Assembly (NCBI GenBank): GCA_964417875.1
Contig: CAYQJU010000003.1
Span: 42,068 to 106,067, forward strand
Direction: 5' to 3'
Origin: ZC4RG30 sp964417875
Lineage (GTDB): Bacteria > Pseudomonadota > Gammaproteobacteria > Steroidobacterales > Steroidobacteraceae
Length of the DNA stretch: 64,000 nt
Below are positions 1-9,513 of the stretch, piece by piece. How positions within the stretch are numbered: the stretch's first letter is position 1; every line of letters begins with the position of its first letter. The notes beneath the pieces were generated by a model that had not been told where the DNA came from, did not search any database, and saw only the letters and a program-made list of their open reading frames with translations. The position numbers and the translations under genes were made by a program.

Positions 1-2
1 GC

Positions 3-1605
<1,603 letters not shown>

Positions 1606-1613
<8 letters not shown>

Positions 1614-2274
1614 ATCATGCGGCAGCCCGAGGTGGCAGCGGCTGCTGTCGGCGCTGTGGCTGTTCATGGCGGCGGCGATGCTGCCGCTGGCCGCGTCCGC
1701 GCAGACCCTGCTCGACGACTATGTCGGTGATCTGGCCACCTGGTCCGCGCAATTCACCGAGAGCCGGCAGGATGGCCAGGGGCGTCGGCTCGACCAGCGC
1801 GCCGGCAGCCTCACCATCGTGCGGCCCGGCAAGTTCCGCTGGGAGAGTGCGCCAGCGCGCGGACAGCCGCCGGACCAGCTGATGATCGCCGACGGCCGCA
1901 ACCTGTGGTTCCTCGACTACGGCCTGGAGCAGGCCACCGTGAAGCCGCAGGGTGAGCAGCTCGGCCAATCCCCGGTGATGCTGCTGGCGGGCAGCGGCAA
2001 CCTGCGCACGTTGTTCACCGTCACGGCCGATGGCCGCCGCGACGGCCACGAATGGGTGAAGGTGACCCCGAAGCAGGCGGAATCGGATTTCCGCGAGGCA
2101 CTGTTCGGCTTTAGCGGCCGTGAGCTCGCGCGGCTGGTGTTCGTCGACAAGCTCGGCGAGCGCGCCACGCTCGAATTCACCAACGTGCGGCGCAATGCAG
2201 CCGTCGATCCGGGCCTGTTGCGCTTCGAACTGCCGGAGGGCGTGGATCTGCTCGGGACACCGGTGCAGCCTTGA
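1606..2274 (+). CDS. lolA: outer-membrane lipoprotein carrier protein LolA
   Basis: Periplasmic chaperone that takes lipoproteins from LolCDE to LolB. The product is 222 residues with an N-terminal signal peptide (hydrophobic run about residues 13-32, cleavage near AASA-Q). The mature part has the LolA pattern: QFTESRQDGQGR, then GSLTIVRPGKFRWES, LMIADGRNLWFLD and a C-terminal half-barrel ending FELPEGVDLLG. I chose the ATG at 1606 because GGAGG lies 7-8 bases upstream and the signal peptide starts there; a longer frame open from 1546 would put uncharacteristic sequence before it. The gene overlaps ftsK by 8 bases and the next gene by 4. ftsK-lolA-rarA-serS is the common gammaproteobacterial order. 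Confidence 0.93.
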
Positions 2275-2672
2275 AGCCGGTCGTCCTGCCCGAACTGCGC
2301 TACCGGCGCCTCTGGTTCGGCGTGGGCATCGCCATCGCGCTGGCAATCGCGGTGGTCTGCCTGATGCCGGGCGGCAAGCTGCCCGACGTGCGCGTTTCCG
2401 ACAAGACCGAACACCTGCTGGCCTTTGCGATGCTGGCCTTCTGGTTCGGCAGCATCGTGGTGCGACGCGACCTGGTCTGGCTGGCGCTGGCGCTGCTGGC
2501 TTTCGGCGCATTGATCGAGGTGGCGCAGGGCCTGATGCGCCTGGGGCGCCAGGCGGACGTGAACGATGTGGTGGCCGATGGCGTGGGCATCCTGATCGGC
2601 CTTGGATTGGCGCTGACGCCGCTGGGTCGCTGGGCAGGCTGGCTGGAAAGCCTGGTCAGGAAACAGCCGTGA
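2271..2672 (+). CDS. VanZ-like family membrane protein
   Basis: Small integral membrane protein of 133 residues with four predicted hydrophobic segments (about 15-32, 44-60, 68-86, 104-120). It shows VanZ-family landmarks: SDKTEHLLAFAMLAFWF in the second segment, then IEVAQGLMRLGRQADVNDV followed by DGVGILIG. VanZ proteins are membrane proteins of largely unknown role; the Enterococcus founder gives low-level teicoplanin resistance, but chromosomal homologues like this one have no established function. The start is a TTG overlapping the lolA stop (TTGA), and its own stop overlaps the rarA start (GTGA), so it is embedded in a translationally coupled chain. Confidence 0.8.
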   Translation: MKPVVLPELRYRRLWFGVGIAIALAIAVVCLMPGGKLPDVRVSDKTEHLLAFAMLAFWFGSIVVRRDLVWLALALLAFGALIEVAQGLMRLGRQADVNDVVADGVGILIGLGLALTPLGRWAGWLESLVRKQP

Positions 2673-3979
2673 CGGCGCCGCTGCGACCGCTGGCGGATCG
2701 CATGCGGCCGCGTCATGTCGACGAATTCGCCGGTCAGCGCCACCTGCTGGCGCCGGGCCGCGCACTGCGCACCGCGCTGGATCGTGGCCAGATGCATTCG
2801 ATGATCCTGTGGGGCCCGCCCGGCACCGGCAAGACCACGCTGGCGCGCCTGTTCGCCGCCGCCATCGATGCGCATTTCATTGCACTCTCGGCCGTGATGG
2901 CCGGCGTGAAGGACATCCGCGCCGCGGTGGACGAGGCGAAACGCCAGCGCGCCGACGGCCGCGCAACGCTGCTGTTCCTCGACGAGGTGCATCGCTTCAA
3001 CAAGGCGCAGCAGGACCTGTTCCTGCCCTTCGTCGAGGATGGCACGCTGGTGTTCATCGGTGCCACCACCGAGAACCCCTCGTTCGAGGTGGTCGGCGCG
3101 CTGCTGTCGCGCGCACGCGTCTACGTGCTCAAGCCGCTGTCGCACGATGACATTGCAGCGGTGCTGCGGCGTGCACTTGCCGATGGCGAGCGCGGACTGG
3201 GCGGGCGCAACCTGACGCTCTCGCCTGGTGCGCTCGATGCACTGGTCGCGGCGGCCGATGGCGATGCCCGCCGCGCGCTGGGGCTGCTTGAAACCGTGGC
3301 CGACCTGGCGGTGGATTCGATCATTGCCGAGGAGCAGATCGCCGAGCTTGCCGCCGGCACGCGACGCCGTTTCGACAAGGGCGGCGAGCAGTTCTACGAC
3401 CAGATCTCAGCGCTCCACAAGGCCGTGCGCGGCAGCGATCCGGACGCTGCGCTGTACTGGCTGGCGCGCATGTTTGATGGCGGCTGCGACCCGGCATATC
3501 TGGCAAGGCGCATCACGCGCATGGCGGTGGAGGACATCGGCCTTGCCGATCCGCGCGCGCTGCCGATGGCGCTGGAAGCCTGGCAGGCCTTCGAGCGGCT
3601 GGGCAGCCCCGAGGGCGAGCTGGCGCTGGCGCAATGCGTGGTGTTCCTTGCCGTCGCGGCGAAGAGCAATGCGGTGTATCGCGCCTGGGGCGCGGCGCGC
3701 GAGGATGTGCAGGAGTTCGGCTCGCTGGAAGTGCCGCTGCGGCTGCGCAATGCGCCGACGCGGCTGATGCGCGAGCTCGGCCATGGCAAGGGTTATCGTT
3801 ACGCGCATGACGAGCCGGAAGGTTATGCCGCCGGCGAACGCTATCTGCCGGATGAGATGCCGGAGCGGCGCTATTATTCGCCGGTGCCGCGCGGCTTCGA
3901 GATCCGCATCGCCGAGGCGATGTCGCGACGCCGTGCACAGGATTCCACCCCAGCCGAGAATGACAGGAAAGACCCGTGA
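2669..3979 (+). CDS. rarA: replication-associated recombination protein RarA (MgsA)
   Basis: AAA+ ATPase of the clamp-loader clade that acts at stalled replication forks and binds SSB. The product is 436 residues, close to the E. coli length. Motifs: N-terminal PLADRMRPRHVDEFAGQRHL, Walker A GPPGTGKTTLARL, Walker B LLFLDEVHRFNKAQQD, sensor 1 IGATTENPSFEVVGALLSR, and the C-terminal tetramerisation region with DPAYLARRITRMAVEDIGLA and GHGKGYRYAHDEP. The start is a GTG overlapping the preceding stop. The stop overlaps the serS GTG by 4 bases. Confidence 0.96.
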   Translation: MTAPLRPLADRMRPRHVDEFAGQRHLLAPGRALRTALDRGQMHSMILWGPPGTGKTTLARLFAAAIDAHFIALSAVMAGVKDIRAAVDEAKRQRADGRATLLFLDEVHRFNKAQQDLFLPFVEDGTLVFIGATTENPSFEVVGALLSRARVYVLKPLSHDDIAAVLRRALADGERGLGGRNLTLSPGALDALVAAADGDARRALGLLETVADLAVDSIIAEEQIAELAAGTRRRFDKGGEQFYDQISALHKAVRGSDPDAALYWLARMFDGGCDPAYLARRITRMAVEDIGLADPRALPMALEAWQAFERLGSPEGELALAQCVVFLAVAAKSNAVYRAWGAAREDVQEFGSLEVPLRLRNAPTRLMRELGHGKGYRYAHDEPEGYAAGERYLPDEMPERRYYSPVPRGFEIRIAEAMSRRRAQDSTPAENDRKDP

Positions 3980-5271
3980 TCGACCCGAAGCTGCTGCGCA
4001 CCGCGCCTGAACAGGTTGCCGCCAATCTGGCCCGCCGGGGCTTCACGCTCGATGTGTCGCAGCTGGCCGCGCTCGAGGAGCGACGCAAGGCCGCGCAGAT
4101 CGAGGCCGATCGGCTGCGCGCCGAGCGCAATGCCAATGCGAAGCAGGTGGGCATGGCCAAGGGCCGCGGCGAGGATGTCGCGCCACTGCTGGCGCGCGGC
4201 GAGCAGCTGGCCGGCGAGCTGGTCGGTGCCGAGGGCGCCATCGAGGCGGTGCAGGCCGAACTTGAAGCGCTGCAGCTGGGCCTGCCGAACCTGCTGCACG
4301 ACGATGTGCCCGACGGCCGTGATGAAACGGCGAATGTCGAGCTGCGCCGCTGGGGCACGCCGCGCAGCTTCGACTTCGAGCCGCGCGATCATGTCGAGCT
4401 CGGCGAGAAGCGGGTCGGCGGCATGGACTTCGAGGCTGCCGCGCGCATCTCCGGCAGCCGTTTTGTGGTGCTGCGCGATGGCATCGCGCGCCTGCACCGC
4501 GCGCTGGGCCAGTTCATGCTCGATGTGCACACGCGCGAACACGGCTACACCGAGGTCTATGTGCCATACCTCGTCTCGCCCGCCGCGCTGCGTGGCACCG
4601 GGCAGTTGCCCAAGTTCGGCCAGGACCTGTTCGCGGTCGGCGAGAATTCGCAGCATTACCTGATTCCCACCGCCGAAGTGCCGGTCACGAACCTGGTGCG
4701 CGAGCAGATCATCGAGGCGCGCGAGCTGCCGCTGAAGCTGGTGGCGCATTCACCCTGTTTCCGCTCCGAGGCCGGCGCTGCCGGGCGCGACACGCGCGGC
4801 ATGATCCGCCAGCACCAGTTCGACAAGGTGGAGATCGTGCAGGTGGTCGAGCCTGCGCGCTCGCAGGCCGCGCATGAGGAACTCACCGGCCATGCCGAGA
4901 CTATCCTGCAGAAGCTCGGGCTGCCCTATCGGGTCATGGCGCTGTGCGCCGGCGATGTGGGCTTCGGCAGCAGCCGCACCTGGGACATCGAGGTGTGGCT
5001 GCCCGGCCAGCAGTGCTATCGCGAGATTTCCTCGTGCAGCAATTTCCTCGACTTCCAGGCCCGTCGCATGCAGGCCCGCTGGCGCAATCCGGCCACCGGC
5101 AAGCCCGAACCGGTGCACACACTCAATGGTTCGGGAGTTGCTGTAGGACGCGCGCTGATTGCAGTGCTCGAGAACTACCAGAATGCGGACGGGTCGATCA
5201 CAATACCTGAAGTGCTGCGGCCCCTTTTCGGTGCGGATCGCATTCCGGCCCTGGCTGGCCGCCCCACATGA
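3976..5271 (+). CDS. serS: seryl-tRNA synthetase
   Basis: Class II aminoacyl-tRNA synthetase charging tRNA-Ser; 431 residues, normal for bacteria. N-terminal tRNA-binding coiled-coil arm at about residues 30-100 (rich in AEA/RAERNANAKQ), then the catalytic core: RGTGQLPKFGQDLF, the TAEVP loop (YLIPTAEVPVTNL), motif 2 (FRSEAGAAGRDTRGMIRQHQ) and motif 3 (LNGSGVAVGRALIAVLE). The GTG start overlaps the rarA stop. A tRNA-Ser(UGA) gene lies about 11 kb downstream in the same window. Confidence 0.98.
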   Translation: MIDPKLLRTAPEQVAANLARRGFTLDVSQLAALEERRKAAQIEADRLRAERNANAKQVGMAKGRGEDVAPLLARGEQLAGELVGAEGAIEAVQAELEALQLGLPNLLHDDVPDGRDETANVELRRWGTPRSFDFEPRDHVELGEKRVGGMDFEAAARISGSRFVVLRDGIARLHRALGQFMLDVHTREHGYTEVYVPYLVSPAALRGTGQLPKFGQDLFAVGENSQHYLIPTAEVPVTNLVREQIIEARELPLKLVAHSPCFRSEAGAAGRDTRGMIRQHQFDKVEIVQVVEPARSQAAHEELTGHAETILQKLGLPYRVMALCAGDVGFGSSRTWDIEVWLPGQQCYREISSCSNFLDFQARRMQARWRNPATGKPEPVHTLNGSGVAVGRALIAVLENYQNADGSITIPEVLRPLFGADRIPALAGRPT

Positions 5272-5291
5272 TCGCCAAGGAGAGAGCAACC

Positions 5292-6584
5292 ATGAACCGC
5301 CATTCCCTGCTGCTGAAGACGGCAATGATGTTCGCACTGGCCGGAGCAGCCGGTTGTTCGGGTGGAAGCGAAGCGGCCAGCGATGCGGCCGCGGGCACCA
5401 CCTCGCCGGGCACGCCGGCGTCCACCGCGCTGGGCGCACCGCTCGAGACGCGCGATCCCAATGGCGTCGACTACGGGCCCGCGTTCGAAGGCCAGACCCG
5501 CGCGCCGGGCATCCGCGACAGTGTTGCGCTCGAGGTGCAGGAAGTGGCCACCGGCCTGAACCTTCCCTGGGCCGTCGAACTGCTGCCCGATGGCCGCTTC
5601 CTGGTCACCGAGCGTCCCGGCGCGCTGCGCATCGTCAGCGCCGACGGCAGGATCTCCGCACCGGTCACCGGACTGCCCGAACTGTTCACGCAGGGGCAGG
5701 GCGGCCTGCTCGATGTGGCGCTCGATCCGGACTTCGCCACCAATCGCACCATCTATTTCAGCTACGCCGAGCCGCGCCAGGGGGGCAATGGCACCGCGCT
5801 GGCAAAGGCCGTGCTGAATGAATCCGGCGGCAATGCCTCGCTGGGAAGTCTCGAGGTCATCTTCCGCCAGATGCCCACCTACGACTCGGCACTGCACTTC
5901 GGCTCGCGCATCGCGTTTGCGCCCGATGGCAAATTGTTCCTGGCGCTGGGCGAGCGCTCCGATGTCGAGAGCCGCGTGCAGTCGCAGGACCTGAACAGCC
6001 ACTTCGGCAAGATCGTGCGCCTGAATCCGGATGGCTCGGTTCCCGAGGACAACCCCTTCGTCGACCAGCAGGGCGCGAAGCCGGAGATCTGGTCCTATGG
6101 CCATCGCAACATCCAGGCGGCGACCATCGACCGCGCCACCGGCACGCTGTGGGAAGTGGAGCACGGCCCGCGCGGTGGCGATGAGCTGAACCGTCCGGAG
6201 CCGGGCAAGAACTACGGCTGGCCGGTGATCAGCTACGGCATCGAATACCGCGGTCCGAAGGTCGGCGAGGGCATCACGCAGCGTCCCGGCATGGAGCAGC
6301 CGCTCTATTACTGGGATCCGGTAATCGCCCCCTCCGGCATGATCGTCTATCGCGGCAGCCTGTTCCCCGGCTGGGATGGCAGCATCCTGGTAGGCGCACT
6401 GGGCGGCATGAAGCTCGTGCGGCTGCAGATGGACGGGGACCGCGTGGTCGGCGAGGAGTGGTTGCTCACTGATCGCCGCGCCCGCATCCGCGATGTGCAG
6501 CAGGGACCGCAGGGCGAGATCTACGTGCTCACCGAAGAAGGCCAGAATTCGAAGCTGCTGAGGCTGACACCCGCTGCGGGCTGA
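5292..6584 (+). CDS. soluble PQQ-dependent sugar dehydrogenase, lipoprotein
   Basis: Six-bladed beta-propeller quinoprotein of the aldose sugar dehydrogenase (Asd/YliI) family, oxidising aldoses in the periplasm with PQQ. The product is 430 residues from the ATG at 5292, chosen because AAGGAGAG precedes it at good spacing; an in-frame ATG at 5268 would add 8 residues and overlap serS. A signal peptide ends in a lipobox (AGAAGC), so it is probably lipid-anchored. Family motifs: GLNLPWAVELLPDGRFLVTE, LHFGSRIAFAPDGKLFLALG with the expected catalytic His, and EHGPRGGDELNRPEPGKNYG lining the PQQ/Ca site. A broken relative lies at 20394-21480. Confidence 0.9.
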   Translation: MNRHSLLLKTAMMFALAGAAGCSGGSEAASDAAAGTTSPGTPASTALGAPLETRDPNGVDYGPAFEGQTRAPGIRDSVALEVQEVATGLNLPWAVELLPDGRFLVTERPGALRIVSADGRISAPVTGLPELFTQGQGGLLDVALDPDFATNRTIYFSYAEPRQGGNGTALAKAVLNESGGNASLGSLEVIFRQMPTYDSALHFGSRIAFAPDGKLFLALGERSDVESRVQSQDLNSHFGKIVRLNPDGSVPEDNPFVDQQGAKPEIWSYGHRNIQAATIDRATGTLWEVEHGPRGGDELNRPEPGKNYGWPVISYGIEYRGPKVGEGITQRPGMEQPLYYWDPVIAPSGMIVYRGSLFPGWDGSILVGALGGMKLVRLQMDGDRVVGEEWLLTDRRARIRDVQQGPQGEIYVLTEEGQNSKLLRLTPAAG

Positions 6585-6632
6585 GCATTGCCGCTATCAT
6601 CGCGCCCTGGTTCATCCAGCAGGAGATCGCAG

Positions 6633-7064
6633 ATGGCGGCATCGAAGCCCAGGCCCGTACTCGTTCCCGTCGATGGTTCGCCCGGGTCACTGCGCGCATT
6701 GGCGCTGGCGCTGCAGCGGGTGCAGGAGCGCGGCGCAGGCCAGGTAATCGCGCTGAATGCGCAGCCACCGATGCCGCCCAGCCGTTTCGCCCCGGCCGCC
6801 GACATCCGTGCGCACCACGAGCGCATGGCGCGCGAGGTGTTCACCAAGGTGGAGCGCCTCGCGAAGCGCCATGAGGCGCCGCTGACGCAGCGCCTGGTGG
6901 TGGGCCTGCCTGCCGAAGTGATCCTGCGCGAGGCCGAACGCACCCGCGCCGGCGAGATCATCATGGGCACCCGTGGCCGGGGCAACCTCGGCGGACTGCT
7001 GCTGGGCTCGGTGGCGACGAAGGTGGTGCAGCTGTCGAAGGTGCCCGTCACGCTGGTGAAATAG
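6633..7064 (+). CDS. universal stress protein (UspA family)
   Basis: Cytoplasmic single-domain Usp of 143 residues. It begins with the typical strand RPVLVPVDGSPGSLRAL and ends with the ATP-binding signature G-x2-G-x9-G-S, seen here as MGTRGRGNLGGLLLGSVA, so it belongs to the nucleotide-binding subclass. I chose the ATG at 6633 because AGGAG lies just upstream. It lies 48 bases after the sugar dehydrogenase and 7 bases before the next membrane-protein gene. The role in stress adaptation is inferred from the family only. Confidence 0.88.
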   Translation: MAASKPRPVLVPVDGSPGSLRALALALQRVQERGAGQVIALNAQPPMPPSRFAPAADIRAHHERMAREVFTKVERLAKRHEAPLTQRLVVGLPAEVILREAERTRAGEIIMGTRGRGNLGGLLLGSVATKVVQLSKVPVTLVK

Positions 7065-7071
7065 CCGCGCC

Positions 7072-7794
7072 GTGCAGACGGGGCAGCCACCGGCACCGCC
7101 GCCGCCACCGGCATTGCGGACATCGCGGCCGGCGCGGGGCCGCGCCGCTCGCATCCACCGCCTGATCGTGCTGTTCGTCACCACGGTGATGAGCATCGAC
7201 CTGGTGGTGCTGTTGCTCGAGGGGCACTGGATGAGCGCCTTCCTGGTGCTCACCATCATGGCGGTGATCCTGGCGCCGACGCTGTTCCATCGCCGGCTGC
7301 CGGTGCGCATTCCGGCCGAGTTCCTGGCCGCGGCGCTGGTGTTCTCGTTTGCCGCGCTGTTCCTTGGCGAGGTGCGCGACTACTACCGGCGCGTGTGGTG
7401 GTGGGACATCGCGCTGCACGGCACCTCCGGCCTGCTGCTGGGCATCCTCGGCTTCCTGCTGGTCTATGTGCTGAACGAGAACCGCCGCGTCGCCTTGCAC
7501 CTGCGGCCGCGCTTCATGGCGCTGTTCGCGTTCCTGTTCGCGCTGTCGGTGGGCGCGCTGTGGGAGATCTTCGAGTTCGCGATGGACCAGCTTGCCGGCA
7601 CGCAGATGCAGAAGCCGATGCTGGGCGATCCCTCCGGGCTCACCGACACCATGTGGGACCTGATCGTCGATGCCATCGGTGCCGGCAGCGTCAGCATCCT
7701 GGGATGGTGGTACATGAGGCGTGGCAAGCCCTCGTTCTTCGAACACTCGATCGTCAGGTTCCTCGACAGCAATCCCTGGCTGTTCCGGCGCTGA
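7072..7794 (+). CDS. YjdF-like (DUF2238) integral membrane protein
   Basis: Membrane protein of 240 residues with a short proline-rich N-terminus and about six hydrophobic segments. Conserved family features: WWWDIALHGTSGLLLGILGF, WEIFEFAMDQLAG and the acidic GLTDTMWDLIVDAIGA, matching the YjdF/DUF2238 pattern. No biochemical function is established for the family. The start is a GTG 7 bases after the usp stop; no strong ribosome-binding site is visible, so an internal ATG is possible. It converges with dacB, whose stop is 31 bases away. Confidence 0.7.
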   Translation: MQTGQPPAPPPPPALRTSRPARGRAARIHRLIVLFVTTVMSIDLVVLLLEGHWMSAFLVLTIMAVILAPTLFHRRLPVRIPAEFLAAALVFSFAALFLGEVRDYYRRVWWWDIALHGTSGLLLGILGFLLVYVLNENRRVALHLRPRFMALFAFLFALSVGALWEIFEFAMDQLAGTQMQKPMLGDPSGLTDTMWDLIVDAIGAGSVSILGWWYMRRGKPSFFEHSIVRFLDSNPWLFRR

Positions 7795-7825
7795 CGCGGG
7801 CCGCACGGCGGTCGTGCGCGGCGTA

Positions 7826-9322
7826 TCAATGCTGCGCGAGGATGACTTCCAGGTCGGCGCGCGCAGCGGCGAGGGCGGTGTCACGCGCGACCTGCGGCAG
7901 GCGGCCGCTGCCATTCACGATCACGGCGAAGGCCATGAAGCCGCCGGATTGCTTGCGCAGGTAGCCGGCGATTCCATAGACCGATACCGGCTGTGTCAGC
8001 GAACCGGTTTTCAGCGCGACGCGATCCAGCCATGCCGGACTGCCGCGCTGCAGGTAGGTGAACGAGGCATCGCGCGGCACGACGAAGGTGCCATAGAAGG
8101 CCGGGAAGCGCCTCGCATCGCGGTATCCCTCGCGCAGCACGCCCACCAGGTCCTGCGCGCTGATGCGGCTTGCGGGCGTCAGTCCGCTGCCGCTTTCGAG
8201 CACCAGCGAATCCTGCGCGTCGTTGGCGCCGCCACGCCGTACCAGGGCCACCAGTTCGCCGGAGGCATCGGCCAGCGAGGCCGGCGCCGCGCCGCGCACT
8301 TGCAGCGCCAGGTTCATCGTCAGCACGTCGGCGATGTAGTTGTTCGACCAGCGCATCATGCGGCCGACCTGCTCCTGCAGCGGGATGCTCTCCACCTTTG
8401 CCACCGGCCACGCATCCTGCCCGGTGGCGCGCAATGTCGTTTCCACTCCGCCGTTCACGATGACGCCGGCCTGGCCCAGGATGGATCGCAGCAGCAGCCC
8501 GGTGCCGGCCGGCGGATCGGACATCGCCCGATGAACCATGCGCTCGCTGCCCGGCGCGATGCTGCCGCTGACGGCGATGCGGTCGCCGTCATCGCCAGTG
8601 CTGCGCTCCACGGTCAGCGCCGGTCCGCCATTGCGCACCTGCACGCTGCCGCTGAGCGGAATCGCCAGCGGACCGCTGGCGCAGCCTGCGACCTGCGCGC
8701 GCGTGGCGCCCGCCGGCGCGCGCACCATCACGCACCAGCTGCCATAGTTCACGCCGATGGCGCTTGGCGCGGCGTTGTAGGCGCGCGAGCTGCGGCGCAG
8801 TCCCGTGCAGCGGTCCACGGTGTCGCAGCGCAGGTCGCCGAAGGGCGCGCGTTCCACCAGCACCCGGCCGCCGATGCGCGTGATGCCGTGGCTGCGCACC
8901 TGCGCCACCAGCGCCCACAACGTGGTTTCATCCAGCGTGGCATCACCGCCGCCGCGGAGCACCAGGTCGCCCTCGAGCACGCCATTAACGGGTGCGCGCG
9001 GGGCGCGCAGTTCAGTGACGAAGGTGTGGTCGGGCGGCCAGGCTTGCAGCGCGCCGGCCGCGATGACGATCTTGCTCAGCGAGGCCGGCGTCAGGCGCTG
9101 CGTGGCGCCCAGCTGCGCGATGGGCTGGTCGGTTTCCAGGTCATGGACGACGGCGCTGACCTCGGCGCCCTGGCGCGCCAGGCGCGCAAGGTTGGCCATC
9201 GGGATGGTCGTCGCCGCGGTACGGGCGACCGGTGCCGGCGGGGCGCCCGGCCGCTCCTGGCCGGTCGCAGTCCAGGCGACCAGCAGCGCGCAGCTCAGCA
9301 GCAGCCGTTGATGCAGCTCCAC
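7826..9322 (-). CDS. dacB: D-Ala-D-Ala carboxypeptidase/endopeptidase, PBP4 (peptidase S13)
   Basis: Periplasmic class C penicillin-binding protein that trims or cleaves peptidoglycan cross-links. The product is 498 residues with a signal peptide (about 1-21). The three active-site motifs are intact: SxxK as PASLSKIV (Ser81, Lys84), SxN as WSNNYIAD (326-328) and KTG as ALKTGSLT (438-440). The long insert between SxxK and SxN characteristic of S13 enzymes is present. The start is a GTG at 9322 lying inside the 3' end of the upstream YbdD-like gene (28-base overlap), so the two are probably cotranscribed. Confidence 0.92.
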   Translation of the reverse strand: MELHQRLLLSCALLVAWTATGQERPGAPPAPVARTAATTIPMANLARLARQGAEVSAVVHDLETDQPIAQLGATQRLTPASLSKIVIAAGALQAWPPDHTFVTELRAPRAPVNGVLEGDLVLRGGGDATLDETTLWALVAQVRSHGITRIGGRVLVERAPFGDLRCDTVDRCTGLRRSSRAYNAAPSAIGVNYGSWCVMVRAPAGATRAQVAGCASGPLAIPLSGSVQVRNGGPALTVERSTGDDGDRIAVSGSIAPGSERMVHRAMSDPPAGTGLLLRSILGQAGVIVNGGVETTLRATGQDAWPVAKVESIPLQEQVGRMMRWSNNYIADVLTMNLALQVRGAAPASLADASGELVALVRRGGANDAQDSLVLESGSGLTPASRISAQDLVGVLREGYRDARRFPAFYGTFVVPRDASFTYLQRGSPAWLDRVALKTGSLTQPVSVYGIAGYLRKQSGGFMAFAVIVNGSGRLPQVARDTALAAARADLEVILAQH

Positions 9323-9498
9323 TTCTGTTCCATTTGCGCGCGGAAGAACTCGCGTTCGCCCATCGGTGGTGTGTCCGGTTCGTTGGTGCGCATGTGGGCG
9401 AGGTACTTCTCGTAGGCGTCATCTCCGGTCACGCCGCGCAGCAACGACAGTCCCGATGACAGGAACTGGCGGACCGGATTGCTGCGCGGCGCGGCCAT
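9295..9498 (-). CDS. YbdD/YjiX family small protein
   Basis: Protein of 67 residues with the full family pattern: SLLRGVTGDDAYEKYLAHM, then PMGEREFFRAQMEQKW and a terminal double cysteine. Members are almost always encoded directly after a CstA/BtsT transporter, as here (cstA stop is 15 bases upstream), and are thought to assist or regulate that carbon-starvation transporter. The 3' end overlaps dacB by 28 bases. Small size plus strong pattern and context make this a confident call. Confidence 0.85.
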   Translation of the reverse strand: MAAPRSNPVRQFLSSGLSLLRGVTGDDAYEKYLAHMRTNEPDTPPMGEREFFRAQMEQKWSCINGCC

Positions 9499-9513
9499 GG
9501 GTTGCGTGGCGCC